Source: Lutjanus erythropterus (Eukaryota > Chordata > Actinopteri > Lutjaniformes > Lutjanidae). From it: DNA of 64,000 bases. Positions 1-11,315 of the stretch are shown in pieces; the first letter of the stretch is position 1, and each line of letters starts with the position of its first letter. The notes beneath the pieces were generated by a model. The model was not told the origin of the DNA and did no database searches. It saw only the letters and a list, made by a program, of their open reading frames with translations. The translations under genes were made by a program, and so were the position numbers. The DNA lies in contig CM034595.1 in assembly GCA_020091685.1 (NCBI GenBank), positions 9,965,775 through 10,029,774 on the forward strand, given 5' to 3'.

Positions 1-517
1 CATTATTTTAAGAAAGTCTCATTCTAATCACCTACAGGATCTTATTTTCCATCACACTGGCAGTAATGGGCTTCTGTAGAGGGAGACAGTGCACCCAGCT
101 GTGCAATGAGGGTGAGACAAGTGTATAACACAGATTTAGCTGTTTGTCACTGTTAACCAGAAGTCCAATCTGCAATGTCAACCACAGAATAGTAGTATAA
201 CATCAGGCTTAATGGTCAAAGTTTACACTTTAACAGCCTCGTGGTTTTCAAGTGGCTCATAAGAGGCTCCAAATCTAATCCATCACTAGTTACATGTGCA
301 GCGTTTCACTCAATGTTTTTCCAGTCAGAATCTTGACAAAAGACCCTGGTGTCTAAAAACTGGGTTGACAGGAAAGAGGCACAGAAGAAAACAGTGAAAT
401 CAACCAGTGGGGCAGTGTGGGCAGGGCATCAGGGCCACTCTGGACACAGGGTGCATGAGTTTCTGAAGGGCATCAAGGCCAAACTGAAGGGCGACATCCG
501 CCATGATATTCCTGACC

Positions 518-760
518 AGGCTGCAACACAGACCACTTCTCTTGCACTGCTGCTTACTGTGCTACAGCTGCCAATAGCTAGTTAATTACTGGCCCTATGA
601 GCTGAATTCACTTGGGCTGGGACACAGCCTCTGAGACCCATGGAGGCCAGTTTGAAAACAGGAAATACAGTACCACGGTGATTTACAACGGTTGCAACCA
701 GGACTCTTGAGTCCAGCGACAATGAAGACATGGTGGGATACAGCTGAGGTGCTAGTTTGT
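518..760 (+). repeat. Dispersed repeat family A, copy 1
   Basis: Shares with 37.15-37.93 kb the order: TGCTGCTTACTGTGCTACAG-like start, a GGAGGCCAGTTTGA block, a TACAGTACC..GGTGATTTACA block, GACCAGGACTCT and AATGAAGACATGG. Sequence continues to about 800 with a TCCTTGCTGGTTGTT block also found near 37.52 kb. Family unknown to me. Confidence 0.7.
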
Positions 761-819
761 GGCAATTTTATCTTGCAGTCTCCTTGCTGGTTGTTCAGAT
801 GAGAGGCTTGTGCTCCTCA

Positions 820-1035
820 GCTGAGCTGTAATATTAGCAGCACTGAGGTAGCTAGCATTTTGAAATGGTTGGCGAGTGTAGTTCAGTAGAAAGAAAAAAG
901 TTCCTTCATGAAACTGTTCACAACAACACACAGCATAATACAAGAAAATAAAATAAAGTCAGGGGGCAGGATCTCTGCAGATACAGACACCACCACACAC
1001 TTCTAGTGGCTTATAAGTGAGGGATTATTATTATA
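820..1035 (-). repeat. Dispersed repeat family B fragment
   Basis: Contains GTAGAAAGAAA and TTCATGAAACTGTTCACAAC blocks shared with 5.4 and 21.1 kb, then an ACACCACCACACACTTCTAG block also present at about 49.95 kb. A mosaic of two common repeats. Confidence 0.65.
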
Positions 1036-1063
1036 TGAGTCTATATAGTACTGTTTTTGTTAA

Positions 1064-1640
1064 GGAAAAGTCTGCATTGTATGCCTTTAGCTACATTTCA
1101 AAGCCAAGTTTGAACAGCATTGTCCTAGATAGTCTGCTTTTTACTGCACCCTCTTTAATTGTCTAAGATGTTTGTTAAGGCAGTACAAAGAGTGGAGAGA
1201 GTGTGACACCAGAGAGAACCAGGTTTATGACATTATAGAAAAGCTAATACACATGACAAAAGAAGACCTTGTGTTTGAGCTGCACTTACTACTTAGTCTG
1301 AGAAAAACAAACAGAACAAGTTTGTCAGGGTTGTTTTGAGTTTAAAGCCGAGAGCACATGTTGATAATACATTTGCATACAAACAACAAGCACTACTTTT
1401 ATAATGAGATCAAAACCACTGTTTTTTGGAAAATCATGCATAGTATGCCTTTATCTACTTTTCAAAGCTAAGTTTGAATAGTGTTGTCCTAGATCGTCTG
1501 CTTTTTACTGCACCCTCTCAGTGATCTAGGATGTTTGTTACGACTTATGCTATACTTATAATTTATTTTGAGTGGAAAGAGTTTGACAGTGGAGACCTTG
1601 AGGGAAAGTCAACAACAGAACCGGGCTTTTGGCTAGAAAA
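1064..1640. repeat. Tandem duplication, two diverged units
   Basis: Units start near 1064 and 1428, offset 364 bases. Both read TGCAT.GTATGCCTTTA.CTAC, GTTTGAA.AG..TTGTCCTAGAT, CTGCTTTTTACTGCACCCTC and GATGTTTGTTA, then an AGAG..TGACA block. About 80% alike by eye. Confidence 0.85.
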
Positions 1641-2561
1641 GCTAATAAACAGAACAAGTTAGTCAGTGTTGAGTACAGCATATGTTAGCAAAATACCATA
1701 ACACAACACAATAACAATAACAGTTTTTATACTAACGTTATATTATTGCTTATGGAAAACTTTTTTTTAATTTTTTGCTGCTTGACTTGAGGTGATTTTA
1801 TTGATGCAAACCTGTTGGTTTGTTATGGTGACATTTTGTCACCTCCACTCCTGTATGCCTGCACATAAATCTTGTACTTTGTGTCATTTTAGTTGCGTTG
1901 TGTGTGATTTAAAGTCCCCCATCTCATGATGTCAAGTAAATTAAGCCTCTACTGCCTGAAACCTCACATTCTGTTTTTATAGCTTTGAAAACACAATGGA
2001 GAGAACATGTTCTCTGACTTAATGCACAGGAAGAAATCCTTTCACGTCTCACAATGAGTGCCTCCATCACACAGTGAACAACAGAAAAACAGTCATTATC
2101 ATGAAGCAACACACACTGCATGTCGTTGCTTTTGACTATATGTGAAACACAGCAAACACACATCACCTCCTGTCCTGTCCTTGGAAAATACAAGACAGGT
2201 TTTATGGTCTGAACTATCCTTGGGAATTATAGTGCCTCTTGTTGTCTGTTCTGTCCTTGACAGCTTGACACATCATCCTGCGTGTTCACCTTTAGGCTGA
2301 CAATAACCAGAGCTTTAAAATGTGACAGTAATCGCTGAGGGATAAGTCTGTGTTTATGTGTGCAGTGTGTGTGAATGCGTTTATATGGTGCTTCCAGAAA
2401 GGTATAGACAAATACTTTCCTGTGTAAACACTATATGTGAGTCAATGGGTATGGTAATCAGGTGCCTCTGGGTCTAACAGTATCAGTTGTAGAGCCTAAA
2501 ATTAAGACTCAGGACAAACTGTTCTTTGGTGGCTCTGTCGTTACGAGTCACCTGCCTCATT

Positions 2562-4005
2562 GACTATGTTTACACGCACAAAATACTTTGGTTTCTGTCC
2601 GAAAAAGACAATATTCCTACAGAGCTGTTTACATGTCTAATTAAAATTAAACTGTTGACTGTTTTTTTATGACATGCAGAACTGACTGTAAACAGGCAAG
2701 AAGCTGTGTCTTGCAAACTGCAGTAAAAACTTGAGGTGGGACAGATCCGATCAATTATCGGTATTGGACTCATGTCATAAGGGAAAAGTGTTCCAAACAA
2801 GTCTGCTACGATACAGCTGGAGTGAAGAAATGTTACAGCCACTTCACTCATGGTGTAACAAAAAACCTGCACAAAAATGACAATTTCCAAGGACATCATT
2901 ACACAAACTACACGAGCTTTCCAAACCAAAGTTCAGTTTCAACCTCATGTAATCTTACTACTAGCACTAGTAATGCTACTACTACTAATCATAATTCTTG
3001 ATAAAAGAATAGAGCGCTGGTATCAGTATTGTTTTGCTATCAGCAAATAACCAAATTCAGATATTGGATCAGAACTGAAAAAAGTGGATTGGTACATCTC
3101 TACATCTCTAGTAAAAACCCCAAGTGAGACGTATATTCCAAATGCATTGTATACATGTCCGAATAATCCTGCTAAAACAATCTCAATATCAGTATTAAGA
3201 GCCAAAACTAGTGTAATTAATTGATCGGATATGGACTAACACTGCCAATTCTATAAAAATGCAAATTTCAAAGTCTTAAAATCTTAACTATTCAATAATT
3301 CTACACGCAAAATTAGAGACAACAGTTTTCACATTAAGCCTACATTAAAATTTAACATAAGAGGACATGTCCCGAGTTCCTTAGCAAAATACAAATGGAA
3401 TCGCAACGTAAACCACCATGTTCTGAATAAACACATTACAAACACTAACAAAAATTAACACTTTGGAAGATTAAAAAAAACAAATTTAAACAAACTCTCA
3501 GCAATGCATGATGGAATATGAAGGGTATCTTTCAGCACTAACTGCAGCAAATGTGAACGTCACAAGCCAGAATCTTGTAGCACCCCACAATGGTGGGAGG
3601 CTGCCATTACAGCACCATTAAGTCTAAGGCTCTGGAGCATGAATTCAGACACATTCAGACTACACAGTTAGCTTCCTAGATGGTGAAAAATCTAACTGAA
3701 TGTGAACCAAACACAACCCATCAATATCACCACTAAACCATTTCACTAGTACTACTAATACTACTAATAATAACCATCATCATCATCAACACAAAAGTAT
3801 TGGTAGATACTGGAATCTGATCAGAACTGAAAAAGTATCTTTAATTGGCATATCCCAAATGTCTTAATCAAATTCAGAATAAGGCCTAATTAGTTAATTA
3901 ATTAATTCCAAATGGAATATGTTCTTTACATGACCCGGATCAAATTTGGAATATTTGACATATTTGGAATAATTGTGGAAAATTTGTGTGCATGTAAATG
4001 CAGCC
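2562..4005. mobile_element. Non-autonomous DNA transposon with inverted ends
   Basis: Ends are inverted relatives: left GACTATGTTTACACGCACA, right ending GTGTGCATGTAAATGCAG. Inside are two related ACTACTACTAAT..CAGAACTGAAAAA blocks (near 2960-3080 and 3750-3835). No open frame for a transposase. This 'gtttacatgcac' type is common in fish; I see no clean target duplication. Confidence 0.65.
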
Positions 4006-4392
4006 AATGACAGGTAACTTCCAGATATTTTACTTTTTTTTTGCATCCTTAGCATTTTTCTGTTAATAAACTTCCCTATTGATCACATTGAACTATCTCT
4101 GACCAAACTGTACATTGGCTCCTCATAAAACAATTAAAATTTTCCTTTGTTGCCTACTGTAACATTATTTGAACAGTAACATACTGTATCAGGTATGAGG
4201 TTTCAACAAAAAAACAAAAAAGATTCTGAAGAGCAACATCTATTGAACGCATGAGTAAGTTTTTATATAAACAGTGTTATATTGGGTATAGTTCATGATT
4301 CTATCCATAAATAGCACTGGAAAAGTAAGGTTAATGTACAGTGACATTTTCTGAGTGTGTGAGATTGTGTATCGGAGATGTGGTCAACATAC

Positions 4393-4506
4393 CGTCACCT
4401 TCTCTAAATCAGCTTCTGAGGAGGTGGGAGACAGGGGGCTGATGGGACTGAGGGAAGGGGAGCTTCCGACACTGGAGACGTACTCGGGATCAGGAACGTA
4501 CAGAAC
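4393..4506 (-). CDS. oxr1: oxr1 exon 4 (end of LysM, Ser/Pro-rich linker)
   Basis: A 114-base, phase 0-0 exon for residues 117-154. It starts VLYVPDPEYVSSVGSS, the last LysM strand with its Pro-Asp-Pro turn, then has a Ser/Pro-rich linker with repeated Ser-Pro-x-Ser-Pro and ends EADLEKVT. Mammalian OXR1 has almost the same run (PSLSPVSPLSPTSSEAEF). The Ser-Pro pairs could be targets of proline-directed kinases, an inference from motif only. The acceptor is TTTGCAG/GTT. Two donors lie 6 bases apart, AAG/GTGACG and ACG/GTATGT; I chose the outer one for its stronger consensus, and because human OXR1 has two residues after the matching Lys. Downstream exons (GRAM-like and TLDc) are not in the window. 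Confidence 0.95.
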
Positions 4507-4889
4507 CTGCAAACACAATCCATGGCTGTATTTACACAGGCGCTGCCTTTGTGCAAACACGGACCGCACACCACACACGCACGCACAGGGAGCAATAAAA
4601 GATAATCTCTCTCGCACATACAGTATGCATACAGGCAAACCACAAGTGTGAAATGGCAAACGACGTGAAATCATGAAAGCAGCCTCATGCTATTGACAAG
4701 GATAAACAGAGAAAGGGAAAGTGACGAGTGATTATGGTAAATCAACATGTCAGATTTAGCAGTGACAGGAATATGATGTCTGATGGTTTTCATGTGGTTA
4801 GAAATTCCATCTGTTGTGTAATGTAATGAGAAAGAAGGGGATGGCTAGCTGTTAAACGGACAGACACTCCAAAATCAAAAATCCATATT

Positions 4890-5260
4890 TTCCCTCTCGC
4901 CTGTCACGCTATTTATCCATGTGGATAGTTTTGGTGTGAGTTGCAGAGATTTGGAGATGTCGTCTGCAGAGGTGTCTGCCTTCAATCCAGTACAATGGAA
5001 CAAGATGGCACTCACTTGTGGTGCTCAAAGTGCCAAAAAATACATTTAAAAAACTCAGCAGCAGTGTCTTTTTCCAGAAATCATGCCCTGATAAGATAAT
5101 TCACAGACCCCTTTGTGAGAAGTTTCATAAAGGAACTACTTTCTACCAAATTATATTCACCAACCGTATCATGCCAGGCATCTACTCATGGACAAGAGGT
5201 TAAATATTTACATCCTGCGCTGTCACGAACCTCTCATCCATGAGTAGATGCATGCTTCCT
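4890..5260 (+). repeat. Dispersed repeat family B, plus orientation
   Basis: Starts near a TATTTATCCAT block, then TGGTGTGAGTT, CCAGTACAATGGAAC, GGTGCTCAAAGTGCCAAAA, CAGAAATCATGCCC, GAGAAGTTTCATAAAGGAAC and CTACTTTCTACCAAA. The same order, reverse complemented, occurs at 5280-5850 and 20940-21370. Confidence 0.8.
5178..5251. repeat. Short hairpin inside family B copy
   Basis: Arms 5178-5201 (GCATCTACTCATGGAC..) and 5228-5251 (..ATCCATGAGTAGATGC) pair at about 22 of 24 positions around a 26-base loop. Confidence 0.85.
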
Positions 5261-5279
5261 TTCCTTTCAATTCAGTTCA

Positions 5280-5850
5280 ATTTTTATCTGTGTACCAAAA
5301 AATCATAACAAAGTTATCTCAGGGCACTTTTCAAATAGAGCAAATCTATACCGAAAAACCTTCTTCTTTTTACATTCTGCGCTGTGATACAGTTGACAGG
5401 TGTAGTTTGGTAGAAAGAAAATAGCTCCTACATGAAACTGCTCACTACAAGATCTGGGGTTTGTCTTCAGTAACTGGGTCATGATTTCTGCAAAAGAGAC
5501 ATTTGTTGCCTCCAAACAGAGCTTGTGAACTTGTGGTTATGACACGGGAAGTAGTATACACAACTTGTGAACCATGAGGTTGGGAATACCACAAGAAGGA
5601 TGAGCGTTCATATGGACTCTTCTTGAGAACACAGTAAAGACAAACCCATTTGAAGGTAGCAATTGCTGTTGAGTTTTAAAAAAAAAAGTTTTTCCTTTTG
5701 GTGCTTTGAGCACTGCAAACCAAGTGCCATTTAGTTCCATTATACTGGCAAGATGGCAGACATTTCTATGGCTGATATATATTGGTATTGGTATATATTG
5801 GTATAAATACCAATACAGGTAAGAGGAAACGTGTATTTTTGATTTTTTGA
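5280..5850 (-). repeat. Dispersed repeat family B, minus orientation
   Basis: Reverse-complement copy of 4890-5260, carrying GTAGAAAGAAAATAGCTCC, CATGAAACTGCTCAC, ACTGGGTCATGATTTC, GGTGCTTTGAGCACTG and CATTATACTGGCAAGATG in that order. It holds about 130 extra bases (5510-5640) between the two conserved halves. Opposed to the neighbouring copy inside one intron. Confidence 0.8.
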
Positions 5851-6980
5851 ACTGTCCCTTTAAATAAATTGACATTTTAGAAATTATATTTGTTTGCATT
5901 GTTGCTGCATGTTAGATTGATACCACTGAACATTGAAGGCTTTAAAAAGTCAGCCCATCATTTAAAATATAAAATATAGACATGAAAAAAGTATCCATGA
6001 TTTCTTAGACATAAAAAGTAGTAACTCTTGAATGACAACATCTGTTCACATCACATTGTCACATTTGGATCTACACAAGATCTATTGTTGGAAAAAAAGT
6101 TTGTTTAGATTGTAAATTTTTGCCTTGTCCAATAAAGAATATAATTAGGAGATGAAATATCAGTGTAATTACTCCTTTAAGGTTAAAGAAATGAGCTTTT
6201 TGTTCTAGTGTAGCGTCTGCTTCAGCCATGGAGGGAGAGGAGGAATAATGGTTGAGTGAGTGCTCTCCACACCTCACTGTTTGGACTCAGCTCAACTCAG
6301 CATTGTTTGCCAAGAGCTGAGAAGGGGGGATGCCAGCGGGACTGGCGTACGTGTCTCGCCTCCATTTGTCCAGATTTCATTTGGACGCCAAGAAATACAA
6401 AATATCGTTTTGGATGTTTGCTACTTTCCCCCATTAAAAAACAAATTTAGAATTTTTTGGGTGGAAAAAAAAGGGAAAAGACAAACATGACAGCCAGGGG
6501 AAGCTGGCAGCATGTTTAGCAGGCTAAAGATGGGTAGCTTGTGTCATGCTGTCGGAACTAAAGCATCTTTGGGAGAATTTAAGGATCGCACATATTATTA
6601 TACCTTTTTAGAAACAAAATAGGTCCTTTGCAATGAATTGCATCCTAATGGGACAAGTGACACTGTAATTTGCAGGCAATTAAGTGGGGATACAGATAGT
6701 AGGGATGTGAACAGTGAGTCAGCAAATTGCTTTGAGAAAGAAACAGGCTTAACACGTGCAGCATGTTCCCAAAAAACCCTTCTATCCCCAGTTTTTCCAC
6801 CTAAAATGTTAAGTGATTGTGAGATAAAGGCAAACCATCGAGAAGGCATTGTGAAATGTCAGAAACAGCTATTAAGAGATCGAGCGGCTGGTGAGATGCT
6901 GTAGATATGGGGTAGCTGTGGGACAGTGATGAAGTGAAGCAGCTGAATGTATCAGTGAAGGCGTGCACGGCGGTTCACAC

Positions 6981-7088
6981 CTGGCCAGGCACCACTGCTC
7001 TGGAGAACAGCTTGTTCAGCTGAACCAGTTCGTTGGGTGTGGTGTCAAACTTGAGCGCAATGCTGTTCAACGTGTCCCGCGATTCCAC
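6981..7088 (-). CDS. oxr1: oxr1 exon 3 (LysM domain core)
   Basis: A 108-base, phase 0-0 exon coding residues 81-116, beginning VESRDTLNSIALKFDTTP and ending LFSRAVVPGQ. It is nearly identical to the LysM core of mammalian OXR1 and its paralogue NCOA7, with the usual LysM pattern: a Leu-x-x-Ile-Ala helix, the Thr-Thr-Pro-Asn-Glu-Leu turn, then the Leu-Asn helix. LysM folds bind glycans in bacteria and plants; in Oxr1 the role is unclear and may be protein contact. The acceptor is TGGTCCAG/GTGG after a pyrimidine-rich stretch and the donor is CAG/GTGTGA. One difference from the mammalian sequence I recall is Pro at residue 114 where mammals have Thr. The domain begins in exon 2 (TIEYS) and ends in exon 4 (VLYVPDP). 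Confidence 0.97.
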
Positions 7089-7483
7089 CTGGACCACAAA
7101 ACAAGAAGAGAGGACACAGAATCACACTCCTGCTCCTGTTCAGGGCATCTCCATCTGAAGCTGCACAGGAAAGACTTGAAGATGTGACACAGATGATGAG
7201 AGACGGAGAGAGAAAACTGTGCAAAGCTGTGCATTCATTACTTTAAAAGGTTTTAATGTTGCTTGATTTTTGCATGTTAGATTTTGGGATGTTATGCAAA
7301 TTAAAGCTGTCAGCTGTTGACCAGGAATAGAGTCCCACAGGAAGCAGTGCTGCAAGTAGAAATATGAACTGACATGAATGTCAGCAGCAGTCTTGTGTTA
7401 TCTTGTGAACCACTTGTGTGGCAACATCTAGGCTCACGTTTTGCACTTTAAAACAAGGAAGACTCTTTTATGTGCAAGTCTCG

Positions 7484-7610
7484 GGCTACAACTATGATCG
7501 AACAACATTCATTTTATTATTGATTCATCTCTCAGTCATTTGATTACTCATTTAGTCTGCAAAGCACCAGATAATCCTACAAAAAGCCTTTCATAATCTC
7601 ACGCACCCAA
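7484..7610. mobile_element. hAT-like MITE fragment ('GGGCTGCAAC' family)
   Basis: Begins CGGGCTACAACTATGATCG and carries the ATTTTATTATTGATTCATCT and TTTGATTACTCATTTAGTC blocks typical of a very common fish element with ends TAGGGCTGCAAC. Better copies are at 24.5, 43.2 and 54.0 kb. Confidence 0.6.
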
Positions 7611-8153
7611 GGTCAGTCAAATTGACTGTTCGCTAAAACCCTGGACAGTTATTGCTCAGTCATAGCTTAGCAACTGTAACCAGGAACAGCAGGTCCGTCA
7701 AGCTTTAGATTTCCACATGATGCAGCATTGTGCATGAGGCTGTAGTAAACAAAAGACAAAGTGTAGTTTAGTGTGTTCCTCTGCTCTAGTCCAAGCTGCG
7801 GTTGATGTCAGGTGCAGTTAAGCAGCTTTCTACCTACAGTAGGAACTGAGCGTTACTTCTTTCAAAGCCAAAGGGCAGTTCACATTATTTTGTGGGGTTA
7901 CAGGTAAGTAAAAAAAAGCTCAGCTCATGGTTTCACTGTAGGATTTCCTCACCATGTGGTGCCAATCCTGGACGACGCTGCATCAGGGTTTAGGCTAACG
8001 CTAGCAGCTCTGTCCAGCTCTTTACTTTTGGCTATAACTGGCTATACACTGCAATACAAAAACAATGCTGTGTTTTTGCGCTGTCATGTTTCAACAATGG
8101 GATTCTCAGTGGAGCACAAAGCCCAAAATCCAGTGAGCACATTCCAAAAAAGA

Positions 8154-8369
8154 CTGAAAAGGTAGCACATCTCAAGAACACAGCTGTGTGTTCCTTCTGC
8201 CCTTGTATATTACCAAATTGAACCTTCATTGTACTTCAGATGCTCTGATGAAGGCTCTGTGCCAAAACATGTAAGGGCTTGTTTACTGTGATGTGAGCCA
8301 AATAAATAAGTGAAATGCGAATATTTTCTCCTTCTTGACTTGAAGACTTGAGATGTGCTACCTTTTCAG
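8154..8369. mobile_element. Small inverted-repeat element with perfect 23-bp ends
   Basis: Arms 8154-8176 (CTGAAAAGGTAGCACATC..) and 8347-8369 (..GATGTGCTACCTTTTCAG) are exact reverse complements across 23 bases, enclosing 170 bases. The interior has GATGAAGGCTCTGTGCC followed by AAAACATGTAAG, a motif pattern seen in several vertebrate repeats. No target duplication seen. Confidence 0.8.
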
Positions 8370-8452
8370 TTTGTTCATAAAAATAATGCTGTTCCTTTAT
8401 GGATCATAAACTGTCGAGGATGCTGACTTTTTGTTTGGGTCATGTTAGCTTT

Positions 8453-8903
8453 AGGACTGGGTATCGTTCAAGAAATTACAACCAGTACCAGTACCTATAA
8501 ATACCACTAATGTACTTGACTTTTTTGCTACTTTGTGCATTGATAACCATGACGTGAAACGTTCCTAAAATAATCTTTCTGCATTTTATGCCTTTAGATT
8601 TATCGGATGTCAAAGGCATGTAGTACAACCATACTTCTAAACATTTTGGTGGCATCGCAGCACACTGAGCTGCCAACTTCATCAAATACACCACACTTGA
8701 CTTCACACCACAGTCTGTTTGGGTTGCAGCTGCCACGGTAGTGTCACACTTCCAGTCCAGTCACACTTCACGTTAACTGGAAGTACATGTCTGATGATTG
8801 GCTGCAGGCTAAACCAAAAAGTAAGTAAATTTTTTTCCAGATCTAGATACAACAAGGATTGTTACTGTACCTTTAAACTATTAGGTACCAATGCCCAGCC
8901 CTA
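8453..8903. mobile_element. hAT-like MITE ('GGGCTGGGTATCG' family), complete
   Basis: Left end AGGACTGGGTATCG, right end GTACCAATGCCCAGCCC, inverted relatives. AGCTTT flanks both sides (8447-8452 and 8904-8909), and 8-base flanks TTAGCTTT and TAAGCTTT differ at one position, fitting the 8-bp target duplication of hAT elements. A second, interrupted copy is at 24.34-25.08 kb. Confidence 0.8.
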
Positions 8904-9020
8904 AGCTTTAGCCTCAATCTACCAGCCACTATGGCTGTGTATCAGCAAGGATCTGGGGATGTGATATGGATCACAATAATCTAAGAAAGAACAAACTGGA
9001 AATGTCAGTGGGAGACAGCG

Positions 9021-9047
9021 TTTTTTTTTTTCTTTTTTTTTTTTTTT
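9021..9047. repeat. Poly-T tract
   Basis: 26 T of 27 bases, with one C; could be a slippage tract or the A tail of a minus-strand retroposed fragment, though no body is recognisable. Confidence 0.9.
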
Positions 9048-9768
9048 CGACCATCTCATGGAGCTAACATTAGCTTCACTGGGTACCTAGCTACAGCTGA
9101 TAAAATCTGCCACTGACAGCTGTCATGTCTTTTTAAAGATGTAGCTCTTGTCTACCTCTTTTTGAAATTAAGAACCTGTTGTTACAAAATTTGCTAAAAA
9201 GTTTTAAAAGTGGTAAATCTGCTACCATTATTATTGCAAACTGTGTGCGAGAAAAGAAAGCTTGACGGAGTAGCAACAGTAACTAAGGGGTGGGGCTTAG
9301 AGAAACAGTACTTTGTCTGACAAAGAGCTTCAGTTTACAATGCCCATGATTTAATAACGCTTAATTACTAACTCCAACAGCTGATCAGTTCTAAAAATAG
9401 TAGCTGATTATTTTTTTTTGGTCAGTTAAATGATTAATTGGCTAATCTATTAAGCACTAAGTGAGTCATTTAAATCAATATGATGAAGCATAACATCCTG
9501 AGCCATATTAAGTGATCAAGCAAGCAGAAGGAGATGTAGCAATTCATGTCAGAGGAGGTTTAATGTATCATGGAGGCTGCTGTTGTGGCTGCACCCTGTG
9601 CTCAGCTGCAGCACCCTGCAGTTCGACACAGGTGCATTTGCTCGTCTCCACCAGTTAAAATCCATACAACAGAGATGTGCGTGTCTGAACTAGTTAAGCA
9701 GCTAACATGCCCAGTGGGAGTTTCTACCTTCCAAATAAGGATGACAACCATGTCAGAAAGCGCCTGCA

Positions 9769-9800
9769 TGTGTGTGCGTGTGTGTGTGTATGTGTGTGTG
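9769..9800. repeat. (TG)n microsatellite, interrupted
   Basis: About 32 bases of TG repeats with CG and TA interruptions. Confidence 0.9.
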
Positions 9801-11159
9801 AGAGAGGACGGTGGGATGAGTGAGGAAAGTGTGCTCAGGGGAGTGAACCCCTGAAAACCAGACAGGCAGGGCTGACTCTGAGCTGTGTATAATTAGGACA
9901 GGATAATGGCACTGTGTGTTTTAGTGCAACAGTCATGGGACTGCCGGTCGGTGGATCTCAGCATGTGTGTGGCTGTGCAACTTTCCTTGTATATGTGTGT
10001 GCAACAGTCCCACAAAAACACCAAGGAATGACAGCTTCTCCAAATTCTCGACATGACAGGCTGTTTCCAGGAGGATATTCTTGTGCAAACAGACAGACAG
10101 AGACACACACACAGCACAGTCACAGACAGGTAGTTGAGAACGGGAACCGAGGCAGACAAGCTGGAACATTAGTAACACAGAATCATTGTGTGTGAGGCAG
10201 ACACACATGACATGATCAGGGTCATGATCATGTCTACACATAACAACATTGAGGGGAAGAAGCAGAAAATACAGAAACCCAGAAGCCATATGAAGCCAGT
10301 GAATGTTTTCTCACGATGACGTGCACTAACTCCAGCTCCAAAAACAGACCATTGCGTCTCCAGGTAGCAACTGACAGTCACGGTGAAGTGAAATATTAGA
10401 AGCTTTCACATCTTTCATTGTATTAGACGGGTGACAGGCAAGACAAAATTTCTACTAAACTCAGAAATTGAGACATAAAATGTGCATGGGCTGGTTTGAA
10501 ACAGAGCTCCGAGGGATTAATATTTCAAATATTTGAAATATATAAAGTGTACTTGGTTTAGCAAGAACAACAGAGCCATATGGGATCAGTCCCAGAATCT
10601 GTGGCTCAGAGAGGAGAGCAAATCAAGCACTCAGCAGCACAAATATTCAAAGTGTGTTATTTAGCCTGCTAGCTCGAGAATCTTCTGAAGGGTGGGATAG
10701 AGGAGCAGAGATTTTAGAGACGGGGGTCGAAGGCAATGCAGCAGTGGACTGGTTTGTGGTGAAATGAAGCCAGGTTAGGACTGAGACAGGATTGACAGTG
10801 TTAGCTGACATCTTTCTACTTAAAAATCCTCACAATGTGCAGGTTGTACGCAACAGAGATTTTTAATTTGCAGGGCTGAAATCTTCTGCTCGCTTGGTCG
10901 TAATGCTTTTGTCCGACTAAATTCTCACCGGCCGCACAGTTGCTGGTGTTACTTTCATGAGAACATATGCAGACCTGATGTATTTTATTTCAGAGTGACA
11001 GGCTATTTACTACAGATTTACTGGCTCCAAACTTATTGATACCATGTCAGAGAACAAGCACAAATCACTGCATCGCCCCCCAACCTCAGAGGACAGAAGA
11101 GCTGAGTGCTTAAAATGTGATGACAATGTGTGCCGCTAACAGTTCAAGCTCAATGATGG

Positions 11160-11315
11160 ATCAATACCAGCCGTCTGTGACCTGACTTCAAATTCAAAAG
11201 CTGTATGTTTTGCCATGTTCTTTGTCGTTTTAGTGTTTATTTTGCAGGTTATCCTGTTGAATTTGGTATTAGCATGTTGCTAATGCTGCTAATCCCACAG
11301 GGTGGGGCAACTGAT
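11160..11315 (+). repeat. Dispersed repeat family C, copy 1
   Basis: Matches 13660-13805 in order: ACCAGCCGTCTGTGACCTGA, TTTTGCCATGTT, GGTATTAGCATGTTGCTAAT and CCCACAGGGTGGGGC. A linked downstream block (GTGGAGGTTTACACTGC at about 11730) matches 13913, so the family is longer with gaps. Confidence 0.75.

Larger units (their letters stand above)
1..4392 (-). other. oxr1 intron 4, partial; no exon seen
   Basis: Left end of the window, downstream of exon 4. I looked on the minus strand for the next OXR1 exon (region around FLKINCKYITSGKGTVSG) and did not see it. The stretch holds repeat copies near 518-1035, a tandem duplication at 1064-1640 and an inverted-ended element at 2562-4005. Bases 4006-4392 and 1-517 show nothing I can name; an open frame at 349-585 has no recognisable protein. 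Confidence 0.7.
4507..6980 (-). other. oxr1 intron 3
   Basis: The short intron (about 2.5 kb) between the two LysM-coding exons. It carries two copies of one repeat in opposite orientation (4890-5260 and 5280-5850), which could pair in the pre-mRNA. From 5851 to 6980 it is plain AT-rich intron with no feature I recognise. Confidence 0.9.

Noticed and set aside
349-585. 78-codon plus-strand frame
   Set aside because: Starts on a GTG codon and runs into repeat family A; no protein family match.
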